NCBI RefSeq assembly: GCF_002455975.1
Contig: NZ_DKLM01000105.1
Span: 38,089 to 44,393, forward strand
Direction: 5' to 3'
Length of the DNA: 6,305 nt
From: Clostridium sp. UBA6640
GTDB lineage: Bacteria; Bacillota; Clostridia; Clostridiales; Clostridiaceae
The position numbers and the translations under genes are program-made. Below, piece by piece: positions 5,429 to 6,305 of the stretch; the stretch's first letter is position 1; every line of letters starts with the position of its first letter. The notes below the pieces were generated by a model. It saw only the letters and a program-made list of their open reading frames with translations, was not told where the DNA came from and searched no databases.

Positions 5429-5872
5429 ATGGAAGATTATATTATAAATGATAAATCATTATTTAACATTGAATTAATACAAGACGTCAGTGTTAGAAGA
5501 TTTAAAGAAAGTGATTTTTCTTCTATTCAAAACTTGTATAAAGAAGAAGGATGGATAACATTTATAAATAGAGATAAGGATGCTTTAGAAGCATGGAAAA
5601 ATTCTAATATTGCCATTGTAGCCGTTGAAGGAGATAAAATAGTTGGACTAGTACGAGGTCTTACAGATGGTAATATCACTACCTTTATAGCAGAGATTAT
5701 AGTACATAGAGCTTATAGAGGAAAAGGGATAGGAAAAGCTTTATTAGATATTTGTCATCAGCTATATCCTAAAACAAGAATAGAATTACTTGCAGATGAA
5801 GAGGTCTATGAGTTTTATACAAAAAATAAATTTAGAAAAATTATGGGATTTAGAAAAAATTATGAAGTATAA
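5429..5872 (+). CDS. GNAT family N-acetyltransferase (147 aa)
   Basis: This is a single-domain acetyl-CoA-dependent N-acetyltransferase of standard length. It has the N-terminal start VRRFKESDFSSIQNLYKEEGW (22-42), the strand pair IAIVAVEGDKIVGLVRGLTD (61-80), and motif A FIAEIIVHRAYRGKGIGKALL (86-106), with R97, G98, G100 and G102 forming a textbook R-G-K-G-I-G pyrophosphate loop. A motif B-like end follows: VYEFYTKNKFRKIMGF (126-141), in which the Y130 position could serve as general acid. SD GGAGGG (5417-5422) lies 6 nt before ATG, so the start is firm. It is the smallest and most canonical of the acetyltransferases here. It sits 169 bp after the FakA-like gene in an AT-rich gap where no good promoter pair is seen, only an isolated TATAAT at 5354-5359. 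The substrate is unknown. Confidence 0.92.
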   Translation: MEDYIINDKSLFNIELIQDVSVRRFKESDFSSIQNLYKEEGWITFINRDKDALEAWKNSNIAIVAVEGDKIVGLVRGLTDGNITTFIAEIIVHRAYRGKGIGKALLDICHQLYPKTRIELLADEEVYEFYTKNKFRKIMGFRKNYEV

Positions 5873-5997
5873 ATATAAAATTACTTGGACTACATATTAT
5901 TACTAACTCTCTTTATAAATTGAGTAAATATATTTATATCGATGTAGAAATTTAATTATAGCTTTTATAAGATAAAAATTGGATAAAATAGAAGGAA

Positions 5998-6027
5998 TTC
6001 ATAGTTAAATGCATAATTATATATTAT
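5998..6027 (+). promoter_or_regulatory. Weak candidate promoter for the 3'-end leader
   Basis: TTCATA (5998-6003) and TATTAT (6022-6027, 5 of 6) are 18 nt apart and would start transcription a few bases before the leader ORF's SD. The -35 match is 4 of 6, so this is only a candidate. Confidence 0.3.
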
Positions 6028-6050
6028 GACTTAAAAAGGAGTGATGTTCT

Positions 6051-6098
6051 ATGAGAAGTTATAACATATTTACTATGAGAAGTTATAACATATTTAAT
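6051..6098 (+). repeat. 24-bp tandem duplication at the start of the leader ORF
   Basis: 6051-6074 and 6075-6098 are two adjacent 24-nt copies differing at one position (23 of 24; the last codon is ACT or AAT). The duplication is exactly 8 codons and in frame, and each copy begins with ATG. Only the first copy has an SD. Confidence 0.95.
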
Positions 6099-6185
6099 TG
6101 TACTGTAAATGATATGCTTCAAGCAAAGACCATAATGACTCAGTTAGCTATGCTTTGCTTGGAGCCTAATGTATCTATTAGCTAA
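6051..6185 (+). CDS. Putative leader peptide (44 aa) of the attenuator
   Basis: The short ORF starts with ATG at 6051, 8 nt after a strong SD (AAAGGAGT, 6035-6042), and ends with TAA at 6183-6185. The product begins MRSYNIFTMRSYNIFN, an exact 7-residue repeat, and ends MLCLEPNVSIS. It has no known domain, signal peptide or convincing membrane segment. Codons 23 onward lie inside the long hairpin at 6116-6165, and the stop precedes the terminator-like hairpin by about 40 nt. The likely role is therefore cis-acting: its translation, or a ribosome stalled on it, would choose between RNA structures. An out-of-frame ATG at 6044 lies too close to the SD to be favoured. I do not recognise the peptide as a described leader, and it could be a chance ORF, but the SD and position argue otherwise. 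Confidence 0.55.
   Translation: MRSYNIFTMRSYNIFNCTVNDMLQAKTIMTQLAMLCLEPNVSIS
6116..6165 (+). promoter_or_regulatory. Long hairpin inside the leader ORF (strands 1 and 2)
   Basis: GCTTCAAGCAAAG (6116-6128) pairs with CTTTGCTTGGAGC (6153-6165), 13 bp with one G-T pair. CATA (6131-6134) pairs with TATG (6149-6152) above a 2-nt bulge. The right arm's end (6162-6165) overlaps the segment needed for the competing anti-terminator pairing, so this hairpin and the anti-terminator exclude each other at least in part. Confidence 0.6.
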
Positions 6186-6234
6186 AAGGCATCTTTAATT
6201 AAATATTTTTCTTGAGATGCTAGAAACTAGGCTC
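6162..6234 (+). promoter_or_regulatory. Competing anti-terminator pairing
   Basis: GAGCCTA (6162-6168) is exactly complementary to TAGGCTC (6228-6234), the left arm of the terminator-like hairpin. A smaller stem, 6188-6195 with 6214-6221 (8 bp, two G-T pairs), would nest inside and bring the two arms together. Confidence 0.5.
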
Positions 6235-6258
6235 TCATAATACATGAGCTTACTTTTT
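6228..6258 (+). terminator. Intrinsic-terminator-like hairpin in the leader
   Basis: TAGGCTC (6228-6234) pairs with GAGCTTA (6246-6252), 7 bp with one G-T pair, around an 11-nt loop, and is followed by CTTTTT (6253-6258). It lies between the leader ORF and the next gene's SD, where a regulated terminator would sit. The stem is modest, in keeping with conditional termination. Confidence 0.5.
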
Positions 6259-6266
6259 CATAGGTC

Positions 6267-6301
6267 TTTGCCTTAATTTACAAAAATTAAGGAGGGGCAA
6301 A
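6267..6301 (+). promoter_or_regulatory. Hairpin burying part of the downstream Shine-Dalgarno
   Basis: CCTTAATTT (6271-6279) pairs perfectly with AAATTAAGG (6284-6292) around the loop ACAA, covering the first part of the SD AAGGAGGGG (6289-6297). An alternative uses TTTGCC (6267-6272) with GGCAAA (6296-6301) plus TTAATTT/AAATTAA, leaving GGAGG as a bulge. Either form could limit ribosome access to the gene starting after the window, and pairing of 6263-6271 with 6123-6131 would compete with both. Confidence 0.55.
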
Positions 6302-6305
6302 AATA

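Larger units (their letters stand above)
6030..6305 (+). promoter_or_regulatory. Putative ribosome-controlled attenuator leader of a gene beyond the window
   Basis: This region holds a short ORF with a strong SD (6051-6185), a long hairpin inside that ORF (6116-6165), a terminator-like hairpin with a T tract (6228-6258), a competing pairing that would break the terminator (6162-6168 with 6228-6234), and a hairpin over the next SD (6267-6301). A further alternative pairing exists between 6123-6131 (GCAAAGACC) and 6263-6271 (GGTCTTTGC). The last bases, AAGGAGGGG (6289-6297) plus 8 nt, are a proper SD and spacer, so a start codon is expected immediately after 6305. This combination is typical of leaders of inducible genes for resistance to ribosome-targeting drugs or of other translation-sensing attenuators. 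The controlled gene and the inducer are not visible. Confidence 0.6.

Overview
The window is very AT-rich, uses the standard bacterial code and has purine-rich Shine-Dalgarno (SD) sites (AGGAGG, GGAGGG, GGGAGGA). Every gene reads on the + strand. Composition and protein families point to a low-GC Firmicute, most likely a clostridium. I could not place it at species level from sequence alone.

Layout. Positions 2-430 hold the 3' part of an ASCH-domain gene split by a ~120-bp, non-coding, more GC-rich insert with imperfect terminal inverted repeats (MITE-like). A perfect 21-bp hairpin overlaps its stop codon. Then come a long two-domain GNAT-like protein (531-1391), a GNAT (1546-2133), a possible GNAT C-terminal scrap (2228-2266), a RimJ/RimL-type GNAT (2297-2878), a 460-bp intergenic stretch and a second RimJ/RimL-type GNAT (3339-3878). 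These are followed by an APH(3')-like aminoglycoside phosphotransferase (4076-4882), a small stand-alone protein matching the middle domain of FakA/YloV-type DAK2 kinases (5008-5259), and a fifth GNAT (5429-5872). The last 280 bases look like a regulatory leader: a 44-codon upstream ORF, mutually exclusive RNA stems, a terminator-like hairpin and a partly buried SD. The window ends just where the controlled gene would start.

The genes are 100-460 bp apart, each with its own SD. They look like separately acquired single-gene units rather than one operon. The common theme is modification of small molecules or proteins by acyl or phosphate transfer, as in accessory resistance/tolerance regions. 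The substrates of the GNATs cannot be read from sequence.

Three points matter most. (1) The 3'-end leader has the architecture of a ribosome-controlled attenuator with a possible second, translational layer. (2) The phosphotransferase carries an apparent one-base insertion at about 4820 that replaces the conserved drug-binding C-terminus with an unrelated hydrophobic tail. (3) The ASCH gene reads cleanly as one protein when a 126-nt segment containing the insert is removed.
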